The notes under the pieces are model-generated. The model made no database searches. It was not told the origin of the DNA and worked only from the letters and a program-made list of their open reading frames with translations. The translations under genes were made by a program, and so were the position numbers. DNA of 32,652 bases from Nitrospiria bacterium (GTDB taxonomy: Bacteria > Nitrospirota > Nitrospiria > JACQBZ01): the NCBI GenBank assembly GCA_035498035.1, contig DATKAN010000021.1, forward strand, positions 1 through 32,652, in the 5' to 3' direction. This document shows positions 15,011-24,035 of this stretch, in pieces. Numbering within the stretch: the first letter of the stretch is position 1; each line of letters opens with the position of its first letter.

Positions 15011-18000
15011 CTAGGTCGTCAATCGTTTGTAAATTCGGGGCAGTTTGTCCGGCAGCGTCGCGACCCGGTCGATGATCGTATGACCGACCTCGCCGTACAT
15101 CTCGGTCACGTAGCGGCTGGCCTCCTGGTCGATCGTGATGCAGTACGGATGAACGCCGCGCATCCGGGCTTCCCTCAGCGCGTGCTTCGTGTCCTGCAGG
15201 GAATAAGCGCCGGCATAGCCGGCATCCAGGGGTTTTCCGTCGCTCAACAGGATGAGCAACCGGGTCTTCGCCCGTTGTTGTCCCAGTTTGGCCAGCGTGT
15301 GCCGGATGGCCGTTCCGTCCCGATTCTGGTTCAGGGCCCGCATCGCGCCGATCCGTTCATGGATGACGGGGTTGAAGGCGTCGGAGAAATCCTTGATGAC
15401 GTAGAAATCGACCCGGTCCTTCGAATCCCCCGAAAATCCGTAAATCGCGAAAGCGTCTCCGACGGCCTGAAGGGCTTCGGCCATTAAAATCAGGGCCTCC
15501 TGTTCGACCTCGATGACGCGTTTACGGGACGAGGGGATCTGCCGGCCGGTCGAGCCGCTCATATCGATCAGAAAGGCGACCGCCACGTCGCGCACCTGTT
15601 TCTCGTTCCGGATGTAAAAGTTCTCGTGCGGCGTCTGGCCGCTGCGCAGCTCGGTGCGGGCTTCGACAATGGCGTCCATGTCGAGTTGATCGCCGCCGGC
15701 CTGCCGCTTCACCTTCCGGAAGGCTTCCGGCCTCAGGCCCTGAAAATGGCGCCGGAGAAGCCGCAGGACCGGCGCGTTGGAAGAAAGGGTCTCCTGAACC
15801 CTCCGGCTCGATTCCGGCCGGAGACGGTGTTCGTACAGACGGCACCAGCGGGGCCGGTACTCCTGGGCCGCGTCGTCCCATTCGTCATAGAGAAAAATCG
15901 GGGTTTCGGAGTCCCGGGCCGGCCGGGAAGGGGCGGGCGCGTCTTTGAATCCGAGGTCGGGCGCCTTTTCCTTCGTGGCGGCTTCCGTTTGGCTGTTTTC
16001 CAGGAATTTATTCCGGGGCTCGCCCGAAGGGGAGGCCGGAGGAGCGGACCCTGTGCGGGCCGGATCGATCGGGACCGTCTTTTCTTCGGAACGGGACCGG
16101 ACCCAGTCGGGATGCATCACGCCGCGGTATGAAAACGCGGACGGGGAAGGGCGCGTCTCCCGCCGCTGGGAAGCGGCCGTCGGATCCGAGTGAGGATCGG
16201 CTGTCTTTTCCTGCACGCCGAGGGGATCGGACTCGCCCGCTACCGACGGAAAGCGTTTGAATTGTTCTTCAAGAAAACGGTAGAGCCGGGCCAATACCCG
16301 GAGGGAGTCGGTCGACGTGGCGGCCGGGTTCTTGACCTCAAGAAGGAGATCGTACGCGCCCGAGACGGTTTCGGCCAGCTCCAGCGGGACCTCGGTCGTG
16401 TCCGTGATCGAAAGCTGGAGCAGGGCTTCATGAACCGCCGTCCGCGGGGGAAGGGCCTCCAGCTTCGGCCGGGATTGGAGGTCCAGCGCGACGATCTGGT
16501 CCATGTCACGACGCGCGCCGGGATACTGGGCCCGAAGCCGGAAATCGACCCGGGCGTCTTCCAAAACGGTCCAGAGCGCCCGGGCCCAGGACGGGTTCGG
16601 GAAAAGGTTCAAATAATCGGCGACGGTAAGAACCCCGCCGGGTTCCGACGACGCCCGGCCGTATTCGGTCCGCACCCCGTCGATGACCTCTTGCATGGCC
16701 CGAAGGTCCGGCTCAAAGGTTCCGAACTCAAGGTGTCCGGCCTCATGCAGCGTGGAGGTCTTGTACAGCCGGAAGTTATCCTCGTCACGGGGGAACAGGC
16801 GAATCCGGGACGGGAGAAAGATCGTCCGTCCGTCGCCGGTCGGGGCATCGCCGACCGTCTCCCGAACGGGATCCGGAAGATCCGCGGTCGGCCTGATCGC
16901 GACGGATCGTCCGGAGAGGGCCTCGGCGAACAGCGTCAGGGTCCGGCCGACCGTCTTGAGGGACACCCCGCCGATAAGCCGCTCGGTCGTTTCCTGCCCC
17001 GTTTTCGATCGTCCGCTGAAATACGCCCGGGCGCGTTCGGGGTTCCCCGCCAGCAGGGAGAGACCGGCGTCGACCCAGCCTATGAAGTCGGCCGGGTTGT
17101 ATTCGAAGGCCCGGAAAATCTTCGAACCCTCTTTCAGATAGTCCAGAACGACGGACGCTTCCCGGTCCGATCGAATCGAATCGGCCACCCGCTGCGCCTG
17201 GGAGAGGAACAGACGACGGCGGGCCGGGGATTCCATCTCCCGAAGAATCGTCGGGCCGGATCGAAGATAGTCCATTCCGAGGGCGGCGGCCCGGCGGGAC
17301 AGCCCGATTCCCAGTTCCAGGAACGGCCGTCGAAGGTCCGGCGGTTCGATGCTTGCGAGTATTTCGGGGCTGAGGCGGAAGAATTCGATCGCGTTCAGAT
17401 AATCGGGTTTGCCCAATGTGTTCGGCTCGACCAGGAGACGCCCCAATTCAACCCAGCGCGGAAGGTCGGCGATCGGAATCGGGTGAAGGACCCTGGGACT
17501 GATCCGGAAATATTCGACCGCCAGCACCGTGTCCTCTTCCGCCAGCCGTCGGCCGGTTTCCATCCAGACGGTCAGGTCGTCCGTTCCGATTCCGGGGGGG
17601 AGGTGAGGACAGGCCCGGATGAAGTCCATGAGAACGCCGTAATGACCGTCGCTGAGCTCGAGCCCCAGTCGAAGGAGCGCGGCCCGTTGGGGAGTATGGA
17701 TCTCTGACAGGAGGTCCGGACTCTCCAAAAAATATTTCTGCGCCGCCGCGGAGGACTGCGACGCCATCGACGTGCCCAGATCCAGCCAGGAAAGGGTTTG
17801 AGCCGGATCCCACATTTCGAGGACCCGGGGAAAATTTCGGAGACCGATGGCGGCCGGTTTCGGCGCGGCCTCGACCAGCTCCTCCAGAAGTTCAAGGAGC
17901 GCGCTTCGATCCGACGGGCTGACGGCGGAGACGGCCTTCAGAAACGCCTGTCGCTGGGCGGAATCCAGCTCGCGGTCGCAAAGGCGGGTCAATGCGGAGG

Positions 18001-18031
18001 GGAGCGGCACCGGCGGGTTCGGGTCGGTCAT
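15011..18031 (-). CDS. norD: NorD/CbbO-type von Willebrand factor A protein, extended
   Basis: 1006 residues, longer than typical NorD (roughly 600-800). Residues ~80-345 hold about seven degenerate 38-46-residue helical repeats (METGRRLAEEDTVLAVEYF, VELGRLL...AIEFFRLSPEIL, LELGIGLSRRAAALGMDYL). A central domain carries HEAGH (429-433) and, later, VLEDARVDF (489-497), resembling an HEXXH metalloprotease site with a downstream Glu. A low-complexity linker spans ~600-710. The C-terminal VWA domain has an intact MIDAS: DMSGS (823-827), DGT (905-907) and LLSDG (928-932). With NorQ, such proteins remodel metal enzymes such as nitric oxide reductase or Rubisco. The target here is unknown, since neither enzyme is in the window. 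It starts 6 nt after the norQ stop. Confidence 0.9.
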   Translation of the reverse strand: MTDPNPPVPLPSALTRLCDRELDSAQRQAFLKAVSAVSPSDRSALLELLEELVEAAPKPAAIGLRNFPRVLEMWDPAQTLSWLDLGTSMASQSSAAAQKYFLESPDLLSEIHTPQRAALLRLGLELSDGHYGVLMDFIRACPHLPPGIGTDDLTVWMETGRRLAEEDTVLAVEYFRISPRVLHPIPIADLPRWVELGRLLVEPNTLGKPDYLNAIEFFRLSPEILASIEPPDLRRPFLELGIGLSRRAAALGMDYLRSGPTILREMESPARRRLFLSQAQRVADSIRSDREASVVLDYLKEGSKIFRAFEYNPADFIGWVDAGLSLLAGNPERARAYFSGRSKTGQETTERLIGGVSLKTVGRTLTLFAEALSGRSVAIRPTADLPDPVRETVGDAPTGDGRTIFLPSRIRLFPRDEDNFRLYKTSTLHEAGHLEFGTFEPDLRAMQEVIDGVRTEYGRASSEPGGVLTVADYLNLFPNPSWARALWTVLEDARVDFRLRAQYPGARRDMDQIVALDLQSRPKLEALPPRTAVHEALLQLSITDTTEVPLELAETVSGAYDLLLEVKNPAATSTDSLRVLARLYRFLEEQFKRFPSVAGESDPLGVQEKTADPHSDPTAASQRRETRPSPSAFSYRGVMHPDWVRSRSEEKTVPIDPARTGSAPPASPSGEPRNKFLENSQTEAATKEKAPDLGFKDAPAPSRPARDSETPIFLYDEWDDAAQEYRPRWCRLYEHRLRPESSRRVQETLSSNAPVLRLLRRHFQGLRPEAFRKVKRQAGGDQLDMDAIVEARTELRSGQTPHENFYIRNEKQVRDVAVAFLIDMSGSTGRQIPSSRKRVIEVEQEALILMAEALQAVGDAFAIYGFSGDSKDRVDFYVIKDFSDAFNPVIHERIGAMRALNQNRDGTAIRHTLAKLGQQRAKTRLLILLSDGKPLDAGYAGAYSLQDTKHALREARMRGVHPYCITIDQEASRYVTEMYGEVGHTIIDRVATLPDKLPRIYKRLTT

Positions 18032-18037
18032 GGCCGA

Positions 18038-18868
18038 TCAAGGAAAAATGCTGTTGACGATTTCGGAGAGGCTCCGATGCATATCGGGGTCGTCCGTGAT
18101 GGGCTGGGTGACGGCCGCCTCGCAGGCCGTCCGGGGATCGATTCCTTTTTGAATGAGCTCTCCGGCATAGACGAGCAGGCGCGTGCTGACGCCCTCCTCC
18201 AGTCCGTGGTTTTTCAAATTCCGGACTTTCTCGCCCAGTTTGACGAGGCTCTGTGCGACGGCCTCGCCCAGGCCGGTCTCGTGTCGGAGGATGCGGACCT
18301 CCATCTCTTTCGGGGGGTAATCGAACTCGATCGCCATGAACCGTTGCTTGGTGCTTTGCTTGAGCTCCTTGAGGACGCTTTGATAACCGGGATTGTAGGA
18401 AATCACGAGCATGAACTCGTCCACCGCCTCGATCACCTGGCCCTTCTTCTCGATCGGAAGGATCCGCCGGTCGTCCGTCAAAGGATGGATCACGACCGTC
18501 GTGTCCTTGCGGGCCTCCACCACCTCGTCCAGATAACAGATCGCGCCGTGTTTGACGGCCAGGGTCAGCGGGCCGTCGACCCAGACGGTCTCATCGCCCC
18601 GGAGGAGATAACGTCCCACGATGTCCGAGGCCGTCAGGTCTTCATGGCAGGCGATCGTGATCAGCGGGCGCTTGAGCTGGTAGGCCATGTGCTGGACGAA
18701 GCGGGTCTTGCCGCAGCCCGTCGGGCCCTTGAGCATGACCGGCATTCGATTCAGGTAGGCGGTGCGGAAGAGCTCCGCCTCGCTCCGGACCGGGATATAA
18801 AAAGGCTCCTGCGCGATCCGGTACTGATCGATCTCCAGTTCCAGTCCTTTGAGCCGCTCGGCGCTCAT
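18038..18868 (-). CDS. norQ: MoxR-family AAA+ ATPase, NorQ/CbbQ/NirQ type
   Basis: 276 residues, the normal length. Walker A GPTGCGKT is at 48-55, Walker B AICYLDEV at 109-116, sensor region ISYNPGYQ at 156-163 and the arginine-finger region [13 protein letters not shown] at 173-185. The N-terminal [11 protein letters not shown] and the CbbQ_C-type tail ([20 protein letters not shown], split between ~226 and 245) place it in the CbbQ/NirQ/NorQ subfamily. It forms a hexameric motor that works with the VWA partner encoded next to activate a multi-subunit metalloenzyme. Its ATG overlaps the preceding membrane-protein stop by 4 nt, so the two are translationally coupled. Confidence 0.94.
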   Translation of the reverse strand: MSAERLKGLELEIDQYRIAQEPFYIPVRSEAELFRTAYLNRMPVMLKGPTGCGKTRFVQHMAYQLKRPLITIACHEDLTASDIVGRYLLRGDETVWVDGPLTLAVKHGAICYLDEVVEARKDTTVVIHPLTDDRRILPIEKKGQVIEAVDEFMLVISYNPGYQSVLKELKQSTKQRFMAIEFDYPPKEMEVRILRHETGLGEAVAQSLVKLGEKVRNLKNHGLEEGVSTRLLVYAGELIQKGIDPRTACEAAVTQPITDDPDMHRSLSEIVNSIFP

Positions 18869-19194
18869 GAGCTTGACTTGACCCGGTGGCTGAGAACGAA
18901 GAAGATGCCCGTGAGGATCGTCCCGTAAAAAAGGATCATCTTGTACCAGTAGGTGACCACCGGATCAATCTCGTAGACCTTAAAAACAATGCCGGCCGCA
19001 ACGGTCATGGCGATCAGGCCCCATTTATGCCAGGTCTCGACGCTGCTATGGACGAAAAGGATGACGCCGGACAGGAATAAGATCACCGGCATGATGTCCA
19101 GGTCATGTTCGATGGAAAGCAGGATGTTCAGAAACCCCATGATGATCATGGCGAGCCCGATCAGCCGCTCGATGGATAAGAGTTTTTGGTCCAC
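18865..19194 (-). CDS. Four-helix membrane protein heading the NorQ/NorD module
   Basis: 109 residues with four hydrophobic segments (about 10-28, 33-49, 57-72 and 83-102), predicting a small polytopic inner-membrane protein. It contains two acidic residues beside helix 2 (EHDLDI) and an aromatic YWYKM loop. The start is GTG at 19194, with GGAG 8 nt upstream. It shares a 4-nt stop/start overlap with norQ, which argues for a joint function, perhaps anchoring the ATPase near a membrane target. I do not recognise a named family. Confidence 0.75.
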   Translation of the reverse strand: MDQKLLSIERLIGLAMIIMGFLNILLSIEHDLDIMPVILFLSGVILFVHSSVETWHKWGLIAMTVAAGIVFKVYEIDPVVTYWYKMILFYGTILTGIFFVLSHRVKSSS

Positions 19195-19220
19195 GCGACA
19201 TACTCCGTGCAGAGGTGGTT

Positions 19221-19250
19221 AGGTTAGCATAGAATCCGACGGTGTGTCAA
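19221..19250 (-). promoter_or_regulatory. Sigma-70-type promoter of the NorQ/NorD module
   Basis: TTGACA (19250-19245) and TAACCT (19226-19221) on the minus strand are separated by 18 nt. The predicted start is near 19214, 20 nt before the GTG at 19194. The four genes 19194-14582 follow with gaps of at most 21 nt. Confidence 0.6.
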
Positions 19251-19280
19251 CGCGGCCGGCGGCCCGGATGGCCCCGTCCT

Positions 19281-20351
19281 TCAACCGATGATTTTGAGGG
19301 TCTGGCGTTTGGCGTTCTGGATGCTGATCTGGGCCGCGATGGCCCGGGCGATTTTTCGGAACGCCTCGGCGGTGGGGGAGTCGGGGTGGGAAACGAGAAC
19401 CGGAGCCCCGCTGTCCCCGCCGACCCGGACCTCGGGATCGATCGGGATCTCTCCAAGAAACGGAACGTCGAGTTTCTCCGCGGCGAGCCGGCCCCCGCCG
19501 TGACTGAAGATCTCGGTCCGTTCGTGGCAATGCGAGCAGACAAAGTAGCTCATGTTCTCGATGATTCCGAGCACCGGAACGTTTACCTTCTGGAACATGG
19601 CGAGCCCTTTTTTGGAATCGTGCAGCGCGACGTTCTGGGGGGTGGTGACGATGACCGCCCCGGTCAAGGGCACGAGTTGCGAGATCGAGAGTTGCGCGTC
19701 GCCCGTTCCCGGCGGGAGATCGACGAGGAGATAGTCGAGTTCGCCCCACTCCACGTCCCGGAGGAACTGCTGGATCGCTCCGTGGATCATGGGGCCGCGC
19801 CAGACGATCGGCTGGTCTTCGGGGACGAGGTATCCCATCGACATGAGTTTGACTCCGTGGCCCACGGCCGGGAGCAGTTTGTTGTCCCGCTGGCTCGGCG
19901 GTTCCTCGGCCCCCATCATCATGGGGATGTTCGGGCCGTAGAAATCGGCGTCCATCAAGCCGACCTTCGCGCCCGTCTCGGCCAGCGCGACCGCGAGCGT
20001 GGCGCTGACGGTCGATTTTCCCACGCCGCCCTTCCCGCTGCTGATCGCGATCGCGTTTTTCACCAACGGGATGTAATCTTCTTTGACGCCGCTGATCCCC
20101 TTGGTGACATTGGAGGTCATGTTGATGTCCACCTTGGATACGCCCGGAAGGGCCGCGATGAGACGTTGGGCCTCCTCGCGCATCTGGTCCCGGACGGGGC
20201 AGGCGGGGGTGGTCAGGACGATATCAAAGCCGACCTGGGAATCCCGGATCTTGATGTTCTGGACGAAGCCCAGCGCGACGATATCTTTGTGGAGATCCGG
20301 ATCCTGGATCTTGCTTAAGGCGGCCAATACTTCTTTCTCGGTTACGGGCAT
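19281..20351 (-). CDS. mrp: Mrp/ApbC-type Fe-S cluster carrier ATPase
   Basis: 356 residues. The N-terminal MIP18/DUF59 domain (~5-78) has the TTPACPVRDQM motif. The ParA-like P-loop ATPase (~98-340) has the deviant Walker A KGGVGKS (107-113), MDADFYGPNIP (133-143) and DLPPGTGDAQ (211-220). Cys272-x2-Cys275 (CSHC) is the cluster-bridging pair of ApbC/Nbp35 homodimers. It delivers 4Fe-4S clusters to apoproteins in the cytoplasm. GGAG precedes the ATG by 7 nt. It has its own promoter and lies next to, but separate from, the NorQ/NorD unit and the peroxide operon that contains Fe-S protein genes. Confidence 0.96.
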   Translation of the reverse strand: MPVTEKEVLAALSKIQDPDLHKDIVALGFVQNIKIRDSQVGFDIVLTTPACPVRDQMREEAQRLIAALPGVSKVDINMTSNVTKGISGVKEDYIPLVKNAIAISSGKGGVGKSTVSATLAVALAETGAKVGLMDADFYGPNIPMMMGAEEPPSQRDNKLLPAVGHGVKLMSMGYLVPEDQPIVWRGPMIHGAIQQFLRDVEWGELDYLLVDLPPGTGDAQLSISQLVPLTGAVIVTTPQNVALHDSKKGLAMFQKVNVPVLGIIENMSYFVCSHCHERTEIFSHGGGRLAAEKLDVPFLGEIPIDPEVRVGGDSGAPVLVSHPDSPTAEAFRKIARAIAAQISIQNAKRQTLKIIG

Positions 20352-20374
20352 AATTGGTCTCCGTATATGGTTCT

Positions 20375-20404
20375 ATTTTACGGGCCGCGGAGTTGCTACG
20401 TCAA
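20375..20404 (-). promoter_or_regulatory. Sigma-70-type promoter of mrp
   Basis: TTGACG (20404-20399) and TAAAAT (20380-20375) on the minus strand, spacing 18 nt, with a predicted start near 20368, 17 nt before the ATG. Confidence 0.6.
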
Positions 20405-20414
20405 CGGGTTTTTA

Positions 20415-20508
20415 CTAATACAAACGAAAATATTAGACTGACATTCGGCGGGTGGCCGGAGACGGGGCGCCCCGCCGAGCGCAGCCGGGGTCCCTACACC
20501 GGGCGGGG
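20415..20508. repeat. Inverted repeats between mrp and the peroxidase gene
   Basis: CTAATA (20415-20420) and TATTAG (20431-20436) flank a 10-nt centre just upstream of the mrp -35 element. CCCCGCC (20470-20476) and GGCGGGG (20502-20508) flank a 25-nt loop downstream of the peroxidase gene. The first could be a regulator site; the second could help end the peroxide operon transcript but has no T tract. Neither role is proven. Confidence 0.3.
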
Positions 20509-20574
20509 TGGCGAGCACGGTGGGGCTGTCGAAGGACAGGACCCGGCAATGGAACAGGATTATTGTCGTTTGTA

Positions 20575-21636
20575 TTACATCGGGAACTCGGAGGGCGGCG
20601 TGATGTTCTGCCACCCTTCGCCGCTGAGACTGTTCAGGAACTCGACCAGGTCCTTTTTCTCGTTTTCCGTGAGATCGAGCGGGATGATCAGCGGGTCCTG
20701 GAAGGGATTTTTGATTCCGCCCTGGTTATAAAAATTCACCACGTCCATCAAGGTGGCGAAGCGGCCGTCGTTCATATACGGCGCGGTCCGTGAAATTTCG
20801 CGCAGGCTGGGGGTTTTGAAGGCGCCCATGTCCTTGGGGTCCTTTGTGACGTGAAACCGCCCCGTGTCCACCATGTCCTTGTCGAACCCGATCCCGAGGT
20901 TGTGGAACTTCTCATCCGTGAAGTTGAAGCCGGAGTGACACTTTGTGCAGCGGGCCTTGTTCCGGAAGAGGTCCAACCCTCGCTTCGCGGCCGGCGAGAG
21001 GGCGTTTTCTTCACCGCCGACGTCGAATTTGTCGAAGGGGCTGTTGCCGGAGAGGATCGTACGCTGGAAGCTGGCGATGGCCTTCCCGATCTTATCGACC
21101 GTGATCTCGCCGCCGAAGACCTCCTTGAACTCTTTTTTATAGCCCTCGATCTTGTTCATCTTCTCGATCATTTCCTTATAGTCGGCGAAACCGTGCTCGA
21201 CCGGGTTCACGAAGGGCCCGACCGACTGGTCTTCGAGCGTGGCCGCCCTCCCGTCCCAGAACTGGGCCTTGGAAAAGGCCCGGTTGATCGCCATCGGGGC
21301 GCTTCGTCCCCCCTGCTGGTGCCGGACCCCGGAGGAGACGGGCTGACCGTCGGTGAAGGCGAGCGCCGGCATGTGGCAGACGGCGCAGGCGATCGTGTTC
21401 TCCTTGGACAGGCGCTTGTCAAAGAAAAGCTGCCGTCCCAGTTCAACTTTTTCCCGGGTCAGAGGGTTGTCGTTCGGCACGTAAAATTGATCCGCTTCCA
21501 GTCCCAGCGGAATCGGCGGTCTGAATTCCTTCGGCTCCGCTCCGATGGCCTGGAGTGAACCGAAGAGCAGAACGACCAGCGCGGCCGTGAGCCCCGCGCC
21601 TTGTGCGATGGACCATTTGCTTGAACCTCGTTTCAT
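20575..21636 (-). CDS. Di-haem cytochrome c peroxidase (CcpA/MauG family)
   Basis: 353 residues from ATG 21636, chosen for GGAGGGG 6 nt upstream; the frame extends further upstream without signal-peptide logic. A signal peptide precedes cleavage near IGA (residue 33). Two haem c sites are CAVCH (84-88) and CTKCH (230-234). TPSLREISRTAPYMNDG (275-291) is the conserved electron-transfer-haem region with Met289. It reduces hydrogen peroxide to water in the periplasm with electrons from cytochrome c. It is the last gene of the PerR operon, 40 nt after DUF3501, so the operon couples a periplasmic peroxidase to cytoplasmic rubrerythrin. Confidence 0.95.
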   Translation of the reverse strand: MKRGSSKWSIAQGAGLTAALVVLLFGSLQAIGAEPKEFRPPIPLGLEADQFYVPNDNPLTREKVELGRQLFFDKRLSKENTIACAVCHMPALAFTDGQPVSSGVRHQQGGRSAPMAINRAFSKAQFWDGRAATLEDQSVGPFVNPVEHGFADYKEMIEKMNKIEGYKKEFKEVFGGEITVDKIGKAIASFQRTILSGNSPFDKFDVGGEENALSPAAKRGLDLFRNKARCTKCHSGFNFTDEKFHNLGIGFDKDMVDTGRFHVTKDPKDMGAFKTPSLREISRTAPYMNDGRFATLMDVVNFYNQGGIKNPFQDPLIIPLDLTENEKKDLVEFLNSLSGEGWQNITPPSEFPM

Positions 21637-21676
21637 GGTGATCCCCTCCTTCAGGGTTATGACAATGGATCGTTGT

Positions 21677-22258
21677 TTAAAGAAAATCTTCCGAAAGTTC
21701 GTGCCGGACATCCTTGCCGAGCGGCGTTCGGACCCGGTAATGGGGATGGTCCGCGGTCAGCGCCGCCGGAACTTGATCGTTGCGGAAGGCGGCCCGCTGT
21801 TCCGGGGTGAAACGGAAGCGGACATAATGAACCGCGCTGAGCTTCTCCTCGTTGCTGTGCCCTTCCTCGAACCGTCCGTCGATCCGGTCGGCGCCGATTT
21901 CGAAAAAAAGGCAACGACCGTTATCGATCCCGCGGAGTTGATCCAAGGTCTCCTTGATTCGTTCGGGCTCCGTGATCTCGATGAACAGCGTGGCCGACAA
22001 CTCACCCGGACCGGCGATCAGCGGGTTGTAAGTGTCCAGCTCGTCCTGGATTTTGGCCGGATCGTAGATATGCTCCACGCGCATCATCTCCTGAATCTGG
22101 AACAGGACCGTGTCCCGGTTCTCGAACACCAGCGTGATCCGTTCCCCGAGCGGAACCCGGCGCCTTTTCTTGAGGGCGATGATCCGATCCCGGAACGGTT
22201 TGCGAACGGCCTCGTATTCCGGGAGCGGCTTGATGTCTTTGAGCTCAAGCGTGTTCAT
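21677..22258 (-). CDS. DUF3501 family protein
   Basis: 193 residues, cytoplasmic, with no signal. The DUF3501 pattern is visible: an N-terminal EYEAVRKPFRDRIIALKKRRR segment, a strand TLVFENRDTVLFQIQEMMR, YNPLI and the C-terminal HPHYRVRTPLG. Function is unknown. Genes of this family are repeatedly found next to rubrerythrin and an Fe-S CCG-domain protein, exactly as here, which suggests all three act together in oxidant detoxification. It begins 15 nt after the Fe-S protein stop. Confidence 0.85.
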   Translation of the reverse strand: MNTLELKDIKPLPEYEAVRKPFRDRIIALKKRRRVPLGERITLVFENRDTVLFQIQEMMRVEHIYDPAKIQDELDTYNPLIAGPGELSATLFIEITEPERIKETLDQLRGIDNGRCLFFEIGADRIDGRFEEGHSNEEKLSAVHYVRFRFTPEQRAAFRNDQVPAALTADHPHYRVRTPLGKDVRHELSEDFL

Positions 22259-22273
22259 GGGAATCTCCAGTTA

Positions 22274-23584
22274 TTATTTCAACCCGTAGGCCTTCTGAAC
22301 CACCTGAATCGGGTGGACCGACTTCTTCCCGGTGCTTTGGGTGAGCGCGATTCCGGAAAGGGGACAGTCCGAAACGGCCACGTCCGGCTCCGCATTCTCC
22401 ACGGCCGCGAAGGCCTTTCGTCCGACCTTGAGCGAGAGGTCGTAGAATTCCTTTTTGACCCCGAACGTGCCGTCATGCCCGGAGCACCGTTCGATCACTT
22501 CGACGGTGGCTCCGGGAATCAACTTCATCAGGTCGCGCGACTTCAACCCGATGTTCTGATCCCTCAGATGGCAGGGGACCTGGTAGGCGATCTTCCCGGG
22601 ACTGGACACGAAATCCTTCGCGAGCTTTCCCATCCCTTCGAGTTTCATGAGGTATTCGCAGAGGTCGTACGTGTTGGCCGCGACCTTTCGCGCCTCCTCG
22701 GTCGGAACGAGGTCCGGATATTCCTTCTTCAGCATCAGGCTGCAGGTCGGCATCGGCGATACGATCTTGTAGCCCCCGTCCACCGCGGCCGCGAGACGCT
22801 TCAAATTCGACCGGGCTTTCCGGCGAACCGCGTCCAGATCCCCGATGTCGAAATAGGGCATTCCGCAGCATTCCTGTTCAGGACAGATCACCTCGACGCC
22901 GTTTTTCTCGAGGACCTGAATCGCGGCCTTGCCGATCTCGGGATCGTGGCGGTTGACGTAGCAGGTGTAGAACAAGGCAATCTTCTCGGTTGTGGGGGCA
23001 GGTCCCCGTGCCTGCCCTATGTCAGTGCGGCCACGGAGAGCCGCCCCTACGGTAGATCTACCTGATTTCCGAATTTGTCCGAACCACGATGCAAACGACC
23101 GCCACCGGAAGTCCGGGAACAGCCGCTCCCGGTGAATGCCCGTCACGCCCTCCAGCATCCGGCGGAAGAACGGCCGGCGGAGGGCCCAATTGGCCAGGGG
23201 CGCGATCATCCCGCCCAAGCGTCCCACGAAATCCACGTTCACCAAAAGACGGTCCCTAAATCCGGCCGGCCGCCGTTTCGCCATCAGATGTTTTCCCCAA
23301 AGCATCAGCCGCGGAAAATCCAGGTCGTATGGGTGCGGCGGACAATAGGGACAGTGGTTGAAACAAAGCTTGCAGTAATAACAGAGATCCACCACCCGAT
23401 CGTGAAGCGGCGCGTCAAGCGCGGCGACCTCGCCGTCCTTGTCGTCGATGCCGCGGAACAGGACATCAAAGGACGGACAGAGGTTAAAACACCTCCGGCA
23501 TCCGTTGCAGATCTCGTAGACCCGCAAGGTTTCGGCCCGGAGGGCTTCCGGTTCTTTGAATCGGGGGGAGTCGAAGGCGATCAT
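22274..23584 (-). CDS. Fe-S/CCG-domain oxidoreductase (GlpC/HdrD-like)
   Basis: 436 residues from ATG 23584, 17 nt after the rubrerythrin stop. Two 4Fe-4S motifs lie at 26-36 ([11 protein letters not shown]) and 68-81 ([14 protein letters not shown]). Two CCG domains follow: the first from CYVNRHDP (~208) with [12 protein letters not shown], the second with CHLRDQ and [10 protein letters not shown]. This is the electron-transfer architecture of GlpC, glycolate oxidase iron-sulfur and HdrD subunits. In the PerR operon it probably passes electrons to rubrerythrin. Residues ~177-199 ([19 protein letters not shown]) are encoded by an inserted palindromic repeat in the linker between the Fe-S and CCG parts; the frame remains open. 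Confidence 0.92.
   Translation of the reverse strand: MIAFDSPRFKEPEALRAETLRVYEICNGCRRCFNLCPSFDVLFRGIDDKDGEVAALDAPLHDRVVDLCYYCKLCFNHCPYCPPHPYDLDFPRLMLWGKHLMAKRRPAGFRDRLLVNVDFVGRLGGMIAPLANWALRRPFFRRMLEGVTGIHRERLFPDFRWRSFASWFGQIRKSGRSTVGAALRGRTDIGQARGPAPTTEKIALFYTCYVNRHDPEIGKAAIQVLEKNGVEVICPEQECCGMPYFDIGDLDAVRRKARSNLKRLAAAVDGGYKIVSPMPTCSLMLKKEYPDLVPTEEARKVAANTYDLCEYLMKLEGMGKLAKDFVSSPGKIAYQVPCHLRDQNIGLKSRDLMKLIPGATVEVIERCSGHDGTFGVKKEFYDLSLKVGRKAFAAVENAEPDVAVSDCPLSGIALTQSTGKKSVHPIQVVQKAYGLK
22992..23050. mobile_element. Double-hairpin palindromic repeat inserted in a coding region
   Basis: The element starts GTGGGGGCAGG (22992) and its other end is the near complement of this (23050): 18 of 24 terminal bases match as inverted repeats. 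Inside are two hairpins, GGCAGG/CCTGCC and GCGGC/GCCGC, both with a similar loop containing CCGTG. This layout is that of REP/MITE-like dispersed repeats. It adds ~20 codons in frame to the Fe-S protein. No transposase is present. Mobility is inferred from structure only. Confidence 0.7.
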
Positions 23585-23601
23585 CCCGTTTCCCCGGCGA
23601 A

Positions 23602-24030
23602 TTACTTCTTGATGCTGTCCAGGGCCTTGGTAAATCGTCCCGCATGGGACTTTTCGGCCTTGGCCAGCGTCTCGAACCATTCCGAGATCTCTTCGAACCC
23701 TTCTTCGCGGGCGGTCTTGGCGAATCCGGGATACATCTGGGTGTACTCGTAGGTTTCGCCTTCGATCGCGGACTTCAGATTGGCCGCGGTGTCGCCGACG
23801 GCCACGCCCGTGACCGGGTCGCCGACCTCGGCCAGGTAATCAAAATGTCCGAAGGCATGCCCGGTCTCGCCCTCGGCCGTGTCCCGGAACACGCCGGCGA
23901 TGTCGGGTTGTCCCTCGATGTCGGCGCGACGGGCAAAATAAAGATAGCGTCGGTTGGCCTGGGATTCTCCGGCGAATCCATCCTTTAGATTTTGCCAGGT
24001 CTTCGATCCTTTCAAGGCTTTCTTGGCCAT
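23602..24030 (-). CDS. rbr: Rubrerythrin (erythrin domain only, no rubredoxin)
   Basis: 142 residues from ATG 24030, with AGGAGG upstream. The ferritin-like di-iron fold is clear: [20 protein letters not shown] (31-50), [15 protein letters not shown] (63-77), [11 protein letters not shown] (102-112) and [11 protein letters not shown] (126-136), providing the Glu and ExxH ligands. The C-terminal rubredoxin domain of classical rubrerythrin is missing, so electrons must come from another protein; the Fe-S protein encoded next is the natural candidate. The protein reduces hydrogen peroxide in the cytoplasm. It begins 5 nt after the PerR stop codon. Confidence 0.95.
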   Translation of the reverse strand: MAKKALKGSKTWQNLKDGFAGESQANRRYLYFARRADIEGQPDIAGVFRDTAEGETGHAFGHFDYLAEVGDPVTGVAVGDTAANLKSAIEGETYEYTQMYPGFAKTAREEGFEEISEWFETLAKAEKSHAGRFTKALDSIKK

Positions 24031-24035
24031 GGTGC

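Noticed and set aside
16190-17707. Rightward 505-codon open frame opposite norD
   Set aside because: It is the antisense shadow of a clear, motif-bearing NorD gene in high-G+C DNA.
21637-21711. Longer N terminus for cytochrome c peroxidase
   Set aside because: It would precede the signal peptide with a hydrophilic stretch and ignore the strong GGAGGGG before ATG 21636.
23585-23680. Upstream extension of the Fe-S protein start
   Set aside because: It would overlap the rubrerythrin coding region; ATG 23584 sits 17 nt after the rubrerythrin stop as expected in an operon.
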